Shown piece after piece: positions 8,193 to 17,472 of a stretch of DNA of 64,000 nt; positions within the stretch are counted from its first letter, which is position 1; each line of letters starts with the position of its first letter. Source of the stretch: Bacteroides sp. (lineage in GTDB: Bacteria; Bacteroidota; Bacteroidia; Bacteroidales; Bacteroidaceae); contig DXWV01000057.1 of NCBI GenBank assembly GCA_019416685.1, positions 1 through 64,000 on the forward strand, in the 5' to 3' direction. A program made the position numbers and the translations under genes. The notes beneath the pieces were generated by a model, which worked only from the letters and a program-made list of their open reading frames with translations, ran no database searches and had not been told where the DNA came from.

Positions 8193-8702
8193 TTATTTAA
8201 TTCTTTCATAATAGAGCATATCGACAAATTGACCATTTTTATATGCCCCTTTGGTAAAGATACATTTTAGTGTAAATCCAGCTTTCTCAAGCACTTTTGC
8301 ACTTGCTTTATTGTAGTCAAACGGAGTAGCGAAAAGTCGAACAACCTCCGTTGTTTTAAAATAATCTTCCACAGCTTCGCTCAAGGCAGCAGACATAATG
8401 CCTTGCCCCCAATAATCTTCACCGATATAATATCCAACCTCTGCCGTAAACCGTTCAATATCCTCACTACGTGTAAATCCGATATTACCAACGACCTCAC
8501 CATCCACAACAATGCCATAACAAGTCAACAGTGGGTCATTTTGCTGAAAGTTGATAAACCACGCTGCATCCTGTGAAGTATATGGATAAGGAAGAGCATC
8601 ACGCAAGTTGTCCCAAACTTTTTTATTATTCAATTGCCGAGCCAAACTGTCAGCATCGTTATCCGTCAGTGGACGGAGCGAAAATTTATTATTATTATTC
8701 AT
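8193..8702 (-). CDS. GNAT N-acetyltransferase, RimJ/RimL type
   Basis: A 169-aa acetyltransferase with the full GNAT fold: FSLRPLTDNDADSLARQLN at the N-terminus, central strand GEVVGNIGFTR, acetyl-CoA loop GEDYWGQGIMSAAL and C-terminal NKASAKVLEKAGF. Substrate unknown. It lies in a minus-strand cluster with two other acetyltransferase genes and a remnant, a pattern common in accessory regions where resistance-type acetyltransferases collect. Confidence 0.88.
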   Translation of the reverse strand: MNNNNKFSLRPLTDNDADSLARQLNNKKVWDNLRDALPYPYTSQDAAWFINFQQNDPLLTCYGIVVDGEVVGNIGFTRSEDIERFTAEVGYYIGEDYWGQGIMSAALSEAVEDYFKTTEVVRLFATPFDYNKASAKVLEKAGFTLKCIFTKGAYKNGQFVDMLYYERIK

Positions 8703-8799
8703 ATCATCACTTATTTTACCGTAACTATAAACATCTCACTACCAGACGTAAATTTATTATCACCCAACAGTAGAGAACTTGCCGCACAACAGCAAAATT

Positions 8800-9555
8800 T
8801 CACTTCCATTTTTTGAGTATCCTCTTTAAATAGTCGATATTCAGCAAATTCACTGTCTCAAAAACTCCTTTATAAAACACAGCAAAATTATTGAAAACAC
8901 AAGGTAATTCCTTAGCTTTTTGCAACGTATCTACTTGAATTAAAGATACAGGTAAGTCATTCATCTCACAATACTGCGCTATCGTCTCAATGTATTGATA
9001 AACGTAGGGGCATTGCATATCATAATAAATCGTCAGCTCTTCATTCTCGATTTTCAGCTTTTTAGCATTTTGTGCAAATGTTGGTACAGTTCCGTCAAAA
9101 GAAAGAGCAAGCAATTCATATCCGTTATCGGTAGTATCAACCACCTCAAAACCAAATTTCTTTGCAAATGATTGATCGGAAAGCCAGTTCTTCTGTTTTT
9201 TTGCCCCAAGCATACAAATACCGGACTTCCCCTTTTCTCTGGCATCAGCCAAACAATACTCCATCAACGATTTCCCATATCCGTTTCCTTTCGGACTACC
9301 CAAAACCCATAAGCAATACATATAATAATAGTTGTCACCGATTATGGGAACCCAAGCTGTCTCAAGAGGTGCATATTCAATAAAAACCGTAGCTTTTGCA
9401 TTTAACTTTCTAAAGACATGCCCCTCGTTTAGCCGGTCAGAAAGCCATTGCCGTTTGGCATCAATACCTGGGTGGGCTTTCTTACTACGAATAATGCAGC
9501 ACAAATGCTCATTGACAAGGTTCTCCGTTGTTAAGTTTACAAAATCAGTATTCAT
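8800..9555 (-). CDS. GNAT acetyltransferase with C-terminal YoaP-like domain
   Basis: A 251-aa two-domain protein. Residues about 1-155 form a GNAT domain, with acetyl-CoA-binding SPKGNGYGKSLMEYCLADAR. Residues about 170-251 form the YoaP-like, thioredoxin-fold-looking domain (YYDMQCPYVYQYIETIAQYC) with a Cys but no CxxC. This architecture is known across Firmicutes and Bacteroidetes and remains functionally undefined. The YoaP domain may act on a thiol substrate, which is inference. It is the first gene of the minus-strand acetyltransferase cluster. Confidence 0.85.
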   Translation of the reverse strand: MNTDFVNLTTENLVNEHLCCIIRSKKAHPGIDAKRQWLSDRLNEGHVFRKLNAKATVFIEYAPLETAWVPIIGDNYYYMYCLWVLGSPKGNGYGKSLMEYCLADAREKGKSGICMLGAKKQKNWLSDQSFAKKFGFEVVDTTDNGYELLALSFDGTVPTFAQNAKKLKIENEELTIYYDMQCPYVYQYIETIAQYCEMNDLPVSLIQVDTLQKAKELPCVFNNFAVFYKGVFETVNLLNIDYLKRILKKWK

Positions 9556-9643
9556 ATGTATCTCTTACTTCAAATTGGATATTATCAACATAACCGATCA
9601 CAATCATATCGCTTTTTTACCGATGTTGGCAGATTGTAAAATA

Positions 9644-9651
9644 CAAATATA
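9644..9651 (-). promoter_or_regulatory. Leftward -7 box for the acetyltransferase cluster
   Basis: Reads TATATTTG on the minus strand, matching TAnnTTTG, about 90 bases before the ATG at 9555. No clear -33 TTTG was found. Confidence 0.35.
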
Positions 9652-9870
9652 GTGAATTTATGCAGATCGCCTCTATATTATGTAAACTGTTTCTCAATAA
9701 TGAATACCTCCTCTCTTTCTGTTCCTTATCGACCGAAAGGCCTGAATTCAGCTATTCCAGTTAGACAGGTTTTATTTCATGCAATCAATATATTACAAAT
9801 GAATATCCGATGTTGAAGAAAAAATATAAAATATTTTGTATAAAGCCATCCTTGCTTTACTGAAATATAC

Positions 9871-9878
9871 TACTTTTG
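9871..9878 (+). promoter_or_regulatory. Rightward -7 box very close to the kinase start
   Basis: TACTTTTG matches TAnnTTTG. Transcription would start near 9885, so the kinase mRNA would have almost no leader if ATG 9885 or 9897 is used. The -33 element is weak (TTG at 9852). Confidence 0.35.
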
Positions 9879-9884
9879 TACGAT

Positions 9885-12266
9885 ATGAATCAATATATGA
9901 AAATCATTGTCCCCAAATTTAAATATATTCTTGGTTTTATTCTCTTATTAGGAACTTTCTTATGCGGATATAATTTCAAACAGTGGTATGTTATAAATCA
10001 CCGGGTGAAAAAACATATATCTCTCGTATATTCTTTTTCAAGGAACAGTGTTGGCTACGGAAATTTTGAGAAACTTATCACCCGGGAACTAAGAAAAAAA
10101 GGCATAGAACCCATATTCAATCAATTTTATCTCGACTGTAATCAATTCAATCCTGAAGTTTGTCTTAATAACATAAATAAATACCTCGACGGTATTAAAA
10201 GCAAACCAATGGACCTCATTCTGGCAGTAGGAGATCAGGCTACCTTTTCTTTATTATCGACCCGGCACCGTCTCCTGTCTTCTATTCCGGTAGTAGCTTG
10301 TAATGTACATTTCCCCGATGAAAAACTTATAAAAGAATACAGTACTAAAGATATTTATATCCTCAGAGACAGTCCGGACTTTAAAAGCAATATAGATTTC
10401 ATACAATCATTACAACCTAAAGCAGAAATAGAAATTGTATACAATATTGATCTGACCACACTCGGACGTAAATCTTATGATTTATTGACCAAGGTTGTGG
10501 ATAGAAGGAACGTACAAATCTTAGGTCATAAGTCAGCATATTCCATGGAATATGAATACAAAGAAATGAACGAAATGATGAAGTACTACAATCTTATGGC
10601 TGCCGTAGCAAACGACCGCATCAAAGTAAAAAAAGATAAGTTAACCGTAAGCCTTTGCCCTTTCCGTTATATAAAAGGAGCTTCTTTACTTGTAATGATG
10701 GAAAAGTCAAAAAGTGAACAGAAGAAAAAAGCATTTTTACTCGATAAATTTGATTCAATGTCGCTTCCAATAGTAAATGCCGTTAATATACCTTCTTTCA
10801 GTTGTATTTGCGAGGGGTTCGACGAAGGAACCAAGATTGTGGGTGGCTATATGGCTACAAAAGAAATTTCCGCTAAGGTTGCCGCTGATCTATCCGTGCA
10901 ATTAATGAATAAAGAAAAGACAGGTACCCCTAAAATAAGTGATTTGTCCAAAGAATATGTACTCGACTGGAGTAATATTTCAGCGTATGGCAAACAGGCT
11001 ACCCAGAATATTCCCCAAAATGTACGCCTTGTCAATTATCCGCTTTATGACCATTATCGTGTTGAACTCTATCTCCTTACAATGCTATTTATTCTTGCAT
11101 TCATTATCGTATCGCTCAGCTTGCTGCGAATGCGAAAACGTTCTCGGATAGAACGCAAGAATCTGCAAATACTTGAAGAAGCTCATAAACGTTTAACGCT
11201 TTCTACAGATGGAGGTCAGATATCATTGTGGAACATGCAAGAAAATACCATTGAGTTCGATACTAATTATACACGCTTAATGGGCTTGAAACAACGCTCA
11301 TTCACCAAAGACGACTTTTTACAATATGTATACCCGGATGACGTACAACTACTGAGTTCATTTTATGAAACACTTTATCAATCTCCAGGTATGGAAATAC
11401 AGCGGGCACGTTTTTGCTTCAGAAAAAATGAAGGCAACTACCAATGGTATGAACTACGATGCCGCAGCCTGAAAAATGCACAGGGTGAAATGATATTGGC
11501 AGGTATTATGCAGAATATCCAAAAACTGGTGGAACATGAACAACAACTGATTTTAGCCAAACAAATGGCCGAAAAAGCAGAATTGAAACAGTCATTCCTC
11601 AACAATATAAGTCACGAGATTCGTACTCCACTCAATGCTATTGTGGGCTTTACCAACATATTGGCAGGTGAAGATGCCGATGAAATAGACCGGGAAGAAA
11701 GAGAAAGTATGCTCGAAATTATCAATCTGAATAATGAACTGCTTTTAAAGTTAATCAACGATATGCTGGAAATATCACATTTAGACTCCGGTAACATCGA
11801 TTTTGAAATGAAGAATTATGATATAACAGAGATTGTCAGAGAAATATATAAGCACCATCAACCATTGATTCAACCTTCCTTAAAATTCAATCTTGAATTG
11901 GACAACTCACTCTTCTTGCCCGCCAACATAGATCGTATTCGTTTCACACAAGTTATTTCCAACTTCCTAAGCAATGCAAATAAGTTTACCCAATGTGGCT
12001 CCATCACATTAGGATGTAAAATAGATAAAGAACATAATGAAGTTTGCGTGTACGTAAAAGATACTGGCAAGGGAATAGATGAAAAAGAACTTATGATGAT
12101 TTTTGATCGTTTCTATAAAGCTGATGAATTTGAACAAGGTAGTGGTCTGGGACTATCTATCTGTAAAGTTATTATCGAAAGATTGGCAGGGCGCATAGAG
12201 GTACAGTCAGAAGTAGGCATAGGTAGTTGTTTCGCAACAATTTTACCTTTAATCCCTCTCTCTTAA
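9885..12266 (+). CDS. Membrane sensor histidine kinase with ABC-substrate-binding-like sensor
   Basis: Two-component sensor kinase. The N-terminus has a membrane segment (about 15-35), then a long periplasmic region (about 40-380) resembling the ABC-type substrate-binding (PF04392-like) sensor fold. A second membrane segment lies near 400-420. A PAS domain follows (about 445-540), then HisKA with phospho-acceptor His in NNISHEIRTPLNAI (about residue 577). The ATPase domain has N box SNFLSNANKFTQ, G1 DTGKGID and G2 GSGLGLSICK. There is no receiver domain, so it must signal to a separate regulator that is not adjacent. ATG 9885 or 9897 are both plausible starts. It is unlinked to an obvious operon. 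Confidence 0.87.
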   Translation: MNQYMKIIVPKFKYILGFILLLGTFLCGYNFKQWYVINHRVKKHISLVYSFSRNSVGYGNFEKLITRELRKKGIEPIFNQFYLDCNQFNPEVCLNNINKYLDGIKSKPMDLILAVGDQATFSLLSTRHRLLSSIPVVACNVHFPDEKLIKEYSTKDIYILRDSPDFKSNIDFIQSLQPKAEIEIVYNIDLTTLGRKSYDLLTKVVDRRNVQILGHKSAYSMEYEYKEMNEMMKYYNLMAAVANDRIKVKKDKLTVSLCPFRYIKGASLLVMMEKSKSEQKKKAFLLDKFDSMSLPIVNAVNIPSFSCICEGFDEGTKIVGGYMATKEISAKVAADLSVQLMNKEKTGTPKISDLSKEYVLDWSNISAYGKQATQNIPQNVRLVNYPLYDHYRVELYLLTMLFILAFIIVSLSLLRMRKRSRIERKNLQILEEAHKRLTLSTDGGQISLWNMQENTIEFDTNYTRLMGLKQRSFTKDDFLQYVYPDDVQLLSSFYETLYQSPGMEIQRARFCFRKNEGNYQWYELRCRSLKNAQGEMILAGIMQNIQKLVEHEQQLILAKQMAEKAELKQSFLNNISHEIRTPLNAIVGFTNILAGEDADEIDREERESMLEIINLNNELLLKLINDMLEISHLDSGNIDFEMKNYDITEIVREIYKHHQPLIQPSLKFNLELDNSLFLPANIDRIRFTQVISNFLSNANKFTQCGSITLGCKIDKEHNEVCVYVKDTGKGIDEKELMMIFDRFYKADEFEQGSGLGLSICKVIIERLAGRIEVQSEVGIGSCFATILPLIPLS

Positions 12267-12419
12267 GAATGCATTTATTTAGATAAATTAAGGGCTTCCC
12301 AATAGGGATATTTTTATATATCCCGGTCTTTTTATATGAGAAGGTTAACATTCCCTTGAATAAGTAAGGTAATCCATAACTTCCTGTAAATATCCATATA
12401 TTAATAAATAATGCATCAA

Positions 12420-12929
12420 ATGAAAAAATTACTCTTAGTTTTATGTGCCACAATCGGATTATTGACCGGATGTGGTGATGATGAAAATGAACCTGTTATC
12501 CCCCAAGAGTCAGAAGTGACCTTATTCGATAAAAACGCGCAGCCTGTTGCCTACATAAACTATGTAAATAAAGACTCTACAATTTATATGTGGGATGGCA
12601 CTCCAGTGGCTTATTTTGATGGAAAAGAAGACATCTATCATTTCAATGGCCGCTTTTTGGGATGGTATACAGATGGCGTATTATATGACACGGATGGTTA
12701 TGCTGTTGCAGCCCAACAAGGCATTGTAAGAGGAGAAATCATAATGAATATCACTCACCTGGAATCAGTTAAAGGAGTTAAGCACATAAAACCAGTTCCC
12801 CATATTCATTCATTAAAACCGATAACACCGTCTTTTAAAGATAAATGGAGTACCTGTTCACTATCCCAGCTACTTCTTCAGGAAGACAATACCTCTACAG
12901 ATTCTCCAATAAAAGAGAATCAATATTAG
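12420..12929 (+). CDS. Lipoprotein with 4-fold beta-flower-type repeats
   Basis: A 169-aa exported lipoprotein: MKKLLLVLCATIGLLTGCGD has a lipobox (LTGC). Four short aromatic repeats follow: FDKNAQPVAYIN, MWDGTPVAYFDGK, HFNGRFLGWYTDG and DTDGYAVAA. These match the pattern of the small '4-fold beta flower' family seen in Bacteroides. ATG 12420 is chosen because the signal sequence starts there; the ATG at 12411 adds three residues. Its 3' end overlaps the convergent esterase gene by four bases. Function unknown; surface location is likely. Confidence 0.7.
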   Translation: MKKLLLVLCATIGLLTGCGDDENEPVIPQESEVTLFDKNAQPVAYINYVNKDSTIYMWDGTPVAYFDGKEDIYHFNGRFLGWYTDGVLYDTDGYAVAAQQGIVRGEIIMNITHLESVKGVKHIKPVPHIHSLKPITPSFKDKWSTCSLSQLLLQEDNTSTDSPIKENQY

Positions 12930-13771
12930 TGTCGGAACAGAGACTTCAGACCGTCAAATATTCCCGGAAGAGCAACAGTACCATGCATCTCTTCCGGAAA
13001 CTTTTTATAAACGACCCGTAGATGCCGTTTGTCCATATCAGGAACAATATTTATTTTCAAGCTATCTGCCAGCGAGAACTGATTTAATTTCACTCCGGGA
13101 CGTTGCTGAGTGGCGAAAGCAACATATAATTGTTTACCCGAGAAATCCTTCCCAAGCACTTTTTCCTCCCACTGCCTTAGAAAAACTCCCTGATCCCACC
13201 ATAAGCTGGGATCTATTGCCATAAACGTATCAAATGATCCGGGATGCCGGAGAAGCATCTCTAAAGTGAACAAACCTGCATACGAGTGTCCTACCAGAAT
13301 ATTACTACTACCACCCGACACTCTTTTTTCCACTTCAGGACGCAATTCCTCCGTCAGAAAACGATAAAATTGCTCGGCCCCTCCTCCCTGCGGTTTATCT
13401 CCGGAATGAATAGTTCCATCCCGTCGTGCTGCCGAACAAGTGGGAGTAAAATCTCTGGTACGGTCCGTATTTAATACAGCGACTACAATACATGGAGGCA
13501 AAGAAGAAACTTTGGAAGAAGAGAAAAAACGGGTAAATCCTACTACTGAATGAAAAAAGACATCCCCATCCAGTAAATAAAGAACAGGAAGGTTTCTAAG
13601 CGAGTCCCCGGTCTGTCTTTCGGGTTCATACACCCAATAAGCCCTCTCTTCATTTAAAATCTGTGAAAACAGAGTATGACGGGTTCCTATATGGATAGAA
13701 TCTTGTGCTTGCACTGAAAAAGGAGTTAGCCCCCCTATCACAATAAGCAATATTATATAGATGTATTTCAT
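12926..13771 (-). CDS. Secreted alpha/beta-hydrolase esterase (Fes/esterase D-like)
   Basis: A 281-aa protein with a signal peptide (about 1-22, ending VQAQ) and a PF00756-type esterase domain. The nucleophile elbow is LVGHSYAGLFTLE, with the oxyanion-side LPVLYLLDGD strand and AIDPSLWWD upstream of the expected acid/His loop. The catalytic His is probably in PEEMHGTVALPG. Relatives include enterobactin-type siderophore esterases and serine esterases. It lies directly downstream of a TonB receptor on the same strand, which would fit release of iron or a ligand after import, but this is inferred. Confidence 0.82.
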   Translation of the reverse strand: MKYIYIILLIVIGGLTPFSVQAQDSIHIGTRHTLFSQILNEERAYWVYEPERQTGDSLRNLPVLYLLDGDVFFHSVVGFTRFFSSSKVSSLPPCIVVAVLNTDRTRDFTPTCSAARRDGTIHSGDKPQGGGAEQFYRFLTEELRPEVEKRVSGGSSNILVGHSYAGLFTLEMLLRHPGSFDTFMAIDPSLWWDQGVFLRQWEEKVLGKDFSGKQLYVAFATQQRPGVKLNQFSLADSLKINIVPDMDKRHLRVVYKKFPEEMHGTVALPGIFDGLKSLFRH

Positions 13772-13870
13772 TTATCTGTTTTTGCTGCAAAGTTCATGGA
13801 AAATATTGAGTTTATCAATCCCCACTTTTGGGTATTTATATCACCGAAACTAAGAAATTACCCCAAAGGT

Positions 13871-16147
13871 TCACATGCCAAATCGTGACGTATCTATTGA
13901 TTTTCTCTCTTTCTTTGTATATCCACCAAAGCGATAAGAGAAATGTACTGTAAATACCCGTGAATAAAAAGCATTATCCATATCTAAATGTTGTCCTTTA
14001 AAACGGATTTTAATGTTAGGCATCCCGGTTTCAAAAATATCACTGCAACGAGCAGATACAATCGCCTTGTCTTTGGCAAAGCTCCATTTCAAACCAGCCG
14101 TCAGATTAAAAACACTATTTACATCAAACGTCCCCTGTATGGCAGGTGTCTGCACATTCCCATTCAGTTCTAAAGACAAACCCTTACAAACTTTAAATGT
14201 ATTATCAAGTGATCCGCTGAACAACCATTTCTTCCGGTTGAAAGGTATATCAAAAAAATTGTCACAGCGTTGATGCATTTGCATCCCTGTCAAAGTCAGC
14301 CGGGAATCCAGCCAACTTCCGGCTTTAAAAGGTAATATGACATTTGCACCCCACAACCGCATATAGTTCCAGTTCGTGTTTTTATAAATCAAAGCAAGCC
14401 TGTCCGTTGACTGATAGGCTGCTTGCACGAAATAATCTGCCGTGTGCATAAAGAACATACCGAAAATATACTTTTGCTTCAGGATATAATTACCATTCAG
14501 ATTGTATGTTGTCATAGGCCTTATCCCCGGAGTTCCCCACAATTCGGTATATCCGTCTATATAACCGACGGATGATTGCATATCCCAATAGCTCGGATAA
14601 GTCTTATCCGTTGACAGTGAAAACTGAAGAATATGCTTAGGTGTCTTCATATAAGTGAATGTTGCTTGCGGATAAACAGCCCATTTATGATAATTACCAA
14701 TGGTATAATATTCTCCCGTAGCTGAAGCTGAAAACGAAGTACCGGCTTCATACTCCTTACTCACCGACACATAAAAATTGGTAGTCTGCTCTTTCAACTT
14801 TGAATCCGTATTTTGTGTCTGAATATCACCACCGACTTCATTATAAATCTGATAGTCATGGTCATTGGCAAATCTGTACGAAGCTCCATAACCGAAATTC
14901 CAGCCTCCGGCCAATTGATGGCTTTGGTCTGCATAAATAGAATAACGGTCTATATTCTGCCCGGCTGACAAACTAAAATGGCTCTGACTATTATCTTCAT
15001 AATTTACGTTCAGATTTTGTTCATTATCTGAAATATAACGGGTATAATCTCCCCCTATCTCCAAGCCGAATCCTGAATGATATTGCAGTGATATATTATG
15101 CATACGGGTATCTATGTATTTATCAGTATTACTGGTCTGATAGTTCCCGACAGTCCGGCTGTTATTATGCTGACTCGGACTAAAGCTACCTGTATAGGAC
15201 ACATTCAGATTGTTTTTATCATTAAAATTATATTCAAACGCTGTTCTCAAATTATGATTCCAATATTTGGTACTTATCCGGTTATTCTGATTAATCTCGT
15301 ATATTTTGTTTTTCAATGTATGCCTGGAATAAATATTCATATATTCCATCTGCTTTACATCACTCGCACCATACATTACATCAAAAGCCATTTTGGGCGT
15401 GGACAGCCGAAAATTACCATTCATACTTCCACTATTGAAATAATGATTCGTATAATCAGCATTTACTTCTCCCTGAAAAGAATAGTCATCCGAACGTTTC
15501 AACACTACATTAATAACAGCTCCTCTTACATGATATTGGGGTGGTGCGCTATACATTACTTCTGCCTTTTCCACACGATCAACAGGAGTATTTTTCAATA
15601 AAGTTTCCAGTTGAGCAGCATCCATTGTCGTAGGTTTGCCATTCAAAATAACAGTAACACTTCCGGCTCCTGCCAAAGTCAATCCCTCTTTATCTTCTTG
15701 CACACCCGGTAACTTTGTTAAAGCCTCATAAGCATTATTCACCACCTTACCATCAGCCAATTGTGCAAGATTATACCCCAAACGCCCCTCCTCCACTTTC
15801 ACAAAAGGGCGCTCCGCCTTTATGACTACTTCATCCAAAGCATAATCTTCGGGTTCTAATGTGACAATCCCGATGTCATTCTTCACGCCTGACAGCAACC
15901 TGGTTTTATATAACAGATGTTGGATGATCAGACGATATTGCTCCGGTTGATGATTCAGCAGAAACACTCCATCCGTATTCGATATCGAAGCGCCTATATA
16001 AACGGAATCCATCGTTTGTAACACAATAGTTGCTCCATCTATTGGTTGTTGATTACTATCTACAATCTTTCCTGTTATTGTCTGGGCTTTTAGTGCTACA
16101 GCAGCAATAAATATAAATGAAATTAAGACAAATAGTTTTCGTGTCAT
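13871..16147 (-). CDS. TonB-dependent outer-membrane receptor family protein
   Basis: A 758-aa outer-membrane protein. It has a signal peptide (about 1-22), a carboxypeptidase-regulatory-like domain (about 23-105), a plug-like region (EALTKLPGVQEDKEGLTLAG, about 140-215) and a beta-barrel of the OMP_b-brl_3 type ending in the aromatic HFSYRFGGYTKKERK. No STN domain or linked sigma/FecR pair is present. The esterase gene follows it on the same strand about 100 bases downstream. Substrate unknown. Confidence 0.87.
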   Translation of the reverse strand: MTRKLFVLISFIFIAAVALKAQTITGKIVDSNQQPIDGATIVLQTMDSVYIGASISNTDGVFLLNHQPEQYRLIIQHLLYKTRLLSGVKNDIGIVTLEPEDYALDEVVIKAERPFVKVEEGRLGYNLAQLADGKVVNNAYEALTKLPGVQEDKEGLTLAGAGSVTVILNGKPTTMDAAQLETLLKNTPVDRVEKAEVMYSAPPQYHVRGAVINVVLKRSDDYSFQGEVNADYTNHYFNSGSMNGNFRLSTPKMAFDVMYGASDVKQMEYMNIYSRHTLKNKIYEINQNNRISTKYWNHNLRTAFEYNFNDKNNLNVSYTGSFSPSQHNNSRTVGNYQTSNTDKYIDTRMHNISLQYHSGFGLEIGGDYTRYISDNEQNLNVNYEDNSQSHFSLSAGQNIDRYSIYADQSHQLAGGWNFGYGASYRFANDHDYQIYNEVGGDIQTQNTDSKLKEQTTNFYVSVSKEYEAGTSFSASATGEYYTIGNYHKWAVYPQATFTYMKTPKHILQFSLSTDKTYPSYWDMQSSVGYIDGYTELWGTPGIRPMTTYNLNGNYILKQKYIFGMFFMHTADYFVQAAYQSTDRLALIYKNTNWNYMRLWGANVILPFKAGSWLDSRLTLTGMQMHQRCDNFFDIPFNRKKWLFSGSLDNTFKVCKGLSLELNGNVQTPAIQGTFDVNSVFNLTAGLKWSFAKDKAIVSARCSDIFETGMPNIKIRFKGQHLDMDNAFYSRVFTVHFSYRFGGYTKKERKSIDTSRFGM

Positions 16148-16277
16148 CGTTTGTTCTTTTAGGAAGCAAATAGTGCTACACTATATTTGTCTGCAAAGGT
16201 ATTGAATATAGTCCTGTTCTTAGAAACTAATTATGAAAGATTATGAACATATAAAAAAACTAATGAATCGGATAGAT

Positions 16278-16306
16278 GGGCATAACCTTAAAATCAGACT
16301 ATGCCC
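16278..16306. terminator. Hairpin between aldo/keto reductase and receptor genes
   Basis: GGGCATA and TATGCCC pair around a 15-base loop, with a T-rich stretch on the plus-strand side. It probably ends the aldo/keto reductase transcript. Confidence 0.5.
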
Positions 16307-16319
16307 TTATTTTTATCTA

Positions 16320-17162
16320 TCATTTGCCCAATCCTACCAAATACCCTACAATTTTGGGGTCATAATGTGAAAAGAATAAACTTTCTCCTTTATCAAGTTT
16401 TGCAATTTCTTCCATATCATTAACTGACAAGGTAAAATCAAATACATTGAAATTCTGAATCATACGTTCTTTATGTGTAGATTTTGGAATAACCACCACC
16501 CCACGTTGAATTAGAAAACGAAGTGCAACCTGAGCTACTGATTTTTGATATTTATCAGCAATCATTTTCAGAGTTTCATTTGTAAAAAAGCCATTGCGAC
16601 CTTCGGCAAACGGTCCCCATGACATAATTTGCGTTCCATACTCCTGCATTATTTTCTGTGGCTCTACCTGCTGATTAAACACATGTGTTTCCACCTGATT
16701 AACTGCAGGTTTTATTTCACAAAACTCAGCCAAATCAACGAAGCGATCCGGATAGAAATTACTAACCCCAATCGCACGTACTTTTCCTGCTTTGTATGCC
16801 TCTTCCATTGCACGATATGTGCCGTAATAATCGTTGAAAGGCTGATGAATCAGCAGTAAATCAATATAATCAGTTTGTAGTTTACGCAAAGATTCATCAA
16901 TAGACACTTTGGCTTTATCATAACCACCATTTGAAATCCAGACCTTAGTCACTATAAACAGTTCTTCACGGGATACCCCACATTTGACGATAGCATTACC
17001 TACCCCCTCTTCATTTTGATAAGCCTGTGCCGTATCAATAAGACGATATCCCACACTGATAGCATCTAACACGCAGCGTTCACACTCTTCAGGAGTGACC
17101 TGATACACACCATAACCCAAAATCGGCATTTCAATGCCATTATTCAATTTTACATTTTCCAT
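16320..17162 (-). CDS. Aldo/keto reductase
   Basis: A 280-aa NADPH-dependent aldo/keto reductase (2,5-diketo-gluconate reductase-like). The catalytic tetrad is visible: D43 and Y48 in DTAQAYQNEEG, K73 in FIVTKVW, H106 in DLLLIHQPF. The C-terminal IPKSTHKERMIQN loop is the usual NADPH 2'-phosphate contact. Substrate unknown. It is monocistronic between the TonB receptor and a divergent sensor kinase. Confidence 0.93.
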   Translation of the reverse strand: MENVKLNNGIEMPILGYGVYQVTPEECERCVLDAISVGYRLIDTAQAYQNEEGVGNAIVKCGVSREELFIVTKVWISNGGYDKAKVSIDESLRKLQTDYIDLLLIHQPFNDYYGTYRAMEEAYKAGKVRAIGVSNFYPDRFVDLAEFCEIKPAVNQVETHVFNQQVEPQKIMQEYGTQIMSWGPFAEGRNGFFTNETLKMIADKYQKSVAQVALRFLIQRGVVVIPKSTHKERMIQNFNVFDFTLSVNDMEEIAKLDKGESLFFSHYDPKIVGYLVGLGK

Positions 17163-17472
17163 ATCATCCTATGTTATATAAATAATTAAAAACAATACTT
17201 CTATTCTTCCAAATTTACTCTTTCACCTATCTTTCTGATACTGCAAAATTACGAATAGAAAGATAGTAAACCCGTATACTAATTACTGTTTATACTACCA
17301 AAATTACTGACATATCTATATCAAATCAGACAACTACTATAATGCCCGAATCACTCTAATGAATTTTCCAATAAGCATTTTTATATTGATTCTAAATAAA
17401 TTCAATTCATAAGTGTATCTTTGCAGCGTACAAAATAAAAAATCGTACGTATTGCTCTATTAAAACAAACAA
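17163..17472. other. Divergent promoter region of reductase and kinase
   Basis: About 310 bases. It holds a leftward -7 box (17244-17251, TAATTTTG on the minus strand) for the reductase and a rightward -7 box (17416-17423, TATCTTTG) for the kinase pair. Downstream of the latter the short inverted repeat CGTAC ... GTACG (about 17427-17450) overlaps the expected transcript start. No -33 element is convincing on either side. Confidence 0.5.

Larger units (their letters stand above)
9556..9884. other. Divergent intergenic region
   Basis: About 330 bases between the minus-strand acetyltransferase cluster and the plus-strand sensor kinase. Apart from the two candidate -7 boxes listed separately, nothing recognisable was seen. 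Confidence 0.6.

Noticed and set aside
15098..15601. 167-aa plus-strand ORF inside the TonB receptor
   Set aside because: Composition shadow of the receptor gene; the sequence is rich in Ile and lacks a start context.
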